A stretch of 47,769 bases of DNA from Sedimentisphaerales bacterium (GTDB lineage Bacteria > Planctomycetota > Phycisphaerae > Sedimentisphaerales > Anaerobacaceae). Within the stretch, counting starts at the first letter, position 1; each line of letters starts with the position of its first letter. Under the pieces are notes generated by a model. The model did not search any database, was not told where the DNA came from, and was given only the letters and a program-made list of their open reading frames with translations. Below are positions 47,303 through 47,769 of this stretch, piece by piece. A program made the translations under genes and the position numbers. The stretch is taken from the NCBI GenBank assembly GCA_016932095.1, contig JAFGDN010000067.1, positions 1 through 47,769 of the forward strand. Reading direction: 5' to 3'.

Positions 47303-47672
47303 TTGTCATCTCCTATTTTAGGAATCCAGCCGCCCAATCGCCTTATCCAGATAATGTAACCCAAAAGTATGAGAAGCAAGAAAAACGACGTATCCTTGCA
47401 TCCTCACTTTAGAATAAATCACAAAGATTACATATCAGCAGAGTATGTTACACCCTGTGCAATCAACCGACAATCCCGGCTAACTCCAAGCTCGCTATTT
47501 TGCTCGATACACCACAAACACATAATGATAACTTTATGCCTGGGAGATTGTCAATACTATTGTCAAAATGTAATCGTCCCGAAGATTGCGGCGGAATTTT
47601 CGGGGGCCGGCCGCATCGCCCGCTTCCTCAGATTACTTTTCGCAAATCGCAGATGCCATCCCTGCCCAGCGG
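47303..47672 (-). other. upstream region of the exopolysaccharide cluster
   Basis: A 370-base gap before epsI. It holds the promoter at 47525-47554, giving a leader of about 215 bases. I looked for c-di-GMP and other known riboswitch cores in the leader and found none. A weak inverted repeat CCCGAA/TTCGGG (47578-47604) lies upstream of the promoter. It may end transcription of the gene to the right. Confidence 0.4.
47525..47554 (-). promoter_or_regulatory. sigma-70-type promoter of the exopolysaccharide cluster
   Basis: On the minus strand, perfect TTGACA (47549-47554), an 18-base spacer and TATCAT (47525-47530). The -10 hexamer is the same as that of the PEP-CTERM-like gene promoter. I saw no other gap over 100 bases in the 33 kb downstream, so this may drive the whole cluster. 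Confidence 0.65.
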
Positions 47673-47768
47673 CTATTCCGACAAATAGCAATGTTCCAAC
47701 GCCTTTGGCCAATTCTTAAAGCCGCGTATCATTCTGGCTATAATCTTATAATCCAGGCCGATGAAACG
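47673..47768 (-). CDS. possible C-terminal fragment of a gene cut by the window edge
   Basis: One minus-strand frame stays open for 31 codons from the window end to a TAG at 47673-47675, reading FIGLDYKIIARMIRGFKNWP and then KALEHCYLSE. The other two frames close sooner. The composition looks protein-like (alternating basic and hydrophobic residues), but the piece is too short to identify. Confidence 0.35.
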   Translation of the reverse strand, partial: RFIGLDYKIIARMIRGFKNWPKALEHCYLSE

Positions 47769-47769
47769 G

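Noticed and set aside
47440-47470. GCACAGGG in the epsI leader as part of a c-di-GMP riboswitch
   Set aside because: Only this octamer matches; the following bases and the second helix do not.

Overview
The window looks like chromosomal DNA of a planctomycete, most likely of the Phycisphaerae type. This is inferred from several things seen together: secreted beta-helix proteins carrying many dockerin/EF-hand-like repeats, a PEP-CTERM-like tail of the 'PAPG' form, an exosortase, a Hanks-type Ser/Thr kinase, and a zinc-ribbon rhomboid. I ran no database search, so the taxon is an inference. I see no insertion sequence, CRISPR array, phage gene or integration scar.

Left part (1-9.3 kb), mostly minus strand. 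It holds a CofE-like ligase and ribD (translationally coupled), ligA, a Zeta-like kinase with a previously uncalled 50-codon partner gene, a zinc-ribbon rhomboid protease, a methyltransferase, and tRNA-Asn with promoter and terminator. On the plus strand there is a Ser/Thr kinase followed by a metallophosphatase with its own promoter.

Middle (9.3-14 kb). A plus-strand unit starts from a consensus sigma-70 promoter. It encodes a Wza-like export lipoprotein, an unknown membrane protein and a dockerin-repeat beta-helix protein. Facing it is a minus-strand PEP-CTERM-like secreted protein, a plausible exosortase substrate. It lies behind a good promoter, a leader with a strong hairpin and a possible small membrane protein.

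Right part (14.2-47.3 kb). About 33 kb of tightly packed minus-strand genes run from epsI to a LuxR-type regulator. They form one exopolysaccharide/exosortase locus: EpsI, flippase, glycosyltransferases (GT4, GT2, an Alg13/Alg14-type pair), pyruvyl transferase with an F420-dehydrogenase-beta-like partner, beta-helix protein, ATP-grasp, O-antigen-ligase-like polymerase, GNAT/CelD protein, polysaccharide deacetylase, hexapeptide acetyltransferase, ACP, AsnB-type amidotransferase, acyl-AMP ligase, NadE-like synthase, SGNH-like protein, exosortase, BY-kinase/chain-length protein, initiating sugar transferase, a giant TPR protein and the regulator. Gene gaps are under 100 bases throughout, with many ATGA/TTGA overlaps.

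The most unusual feature is that both the exosortase and the initiating sugar-phosphate transferase are C-terminal halves of larger proteins. The N-terminal half of the exosortase resembles a sugar-nucleotidyltransferase plus left-handed beta-helix module, but its catalytic motifs are degraded. The N-terminal half of the sugar transferase has a similar layout that is harder to recognise. The same scaffold may tie polymer initiation and protein sorting together.
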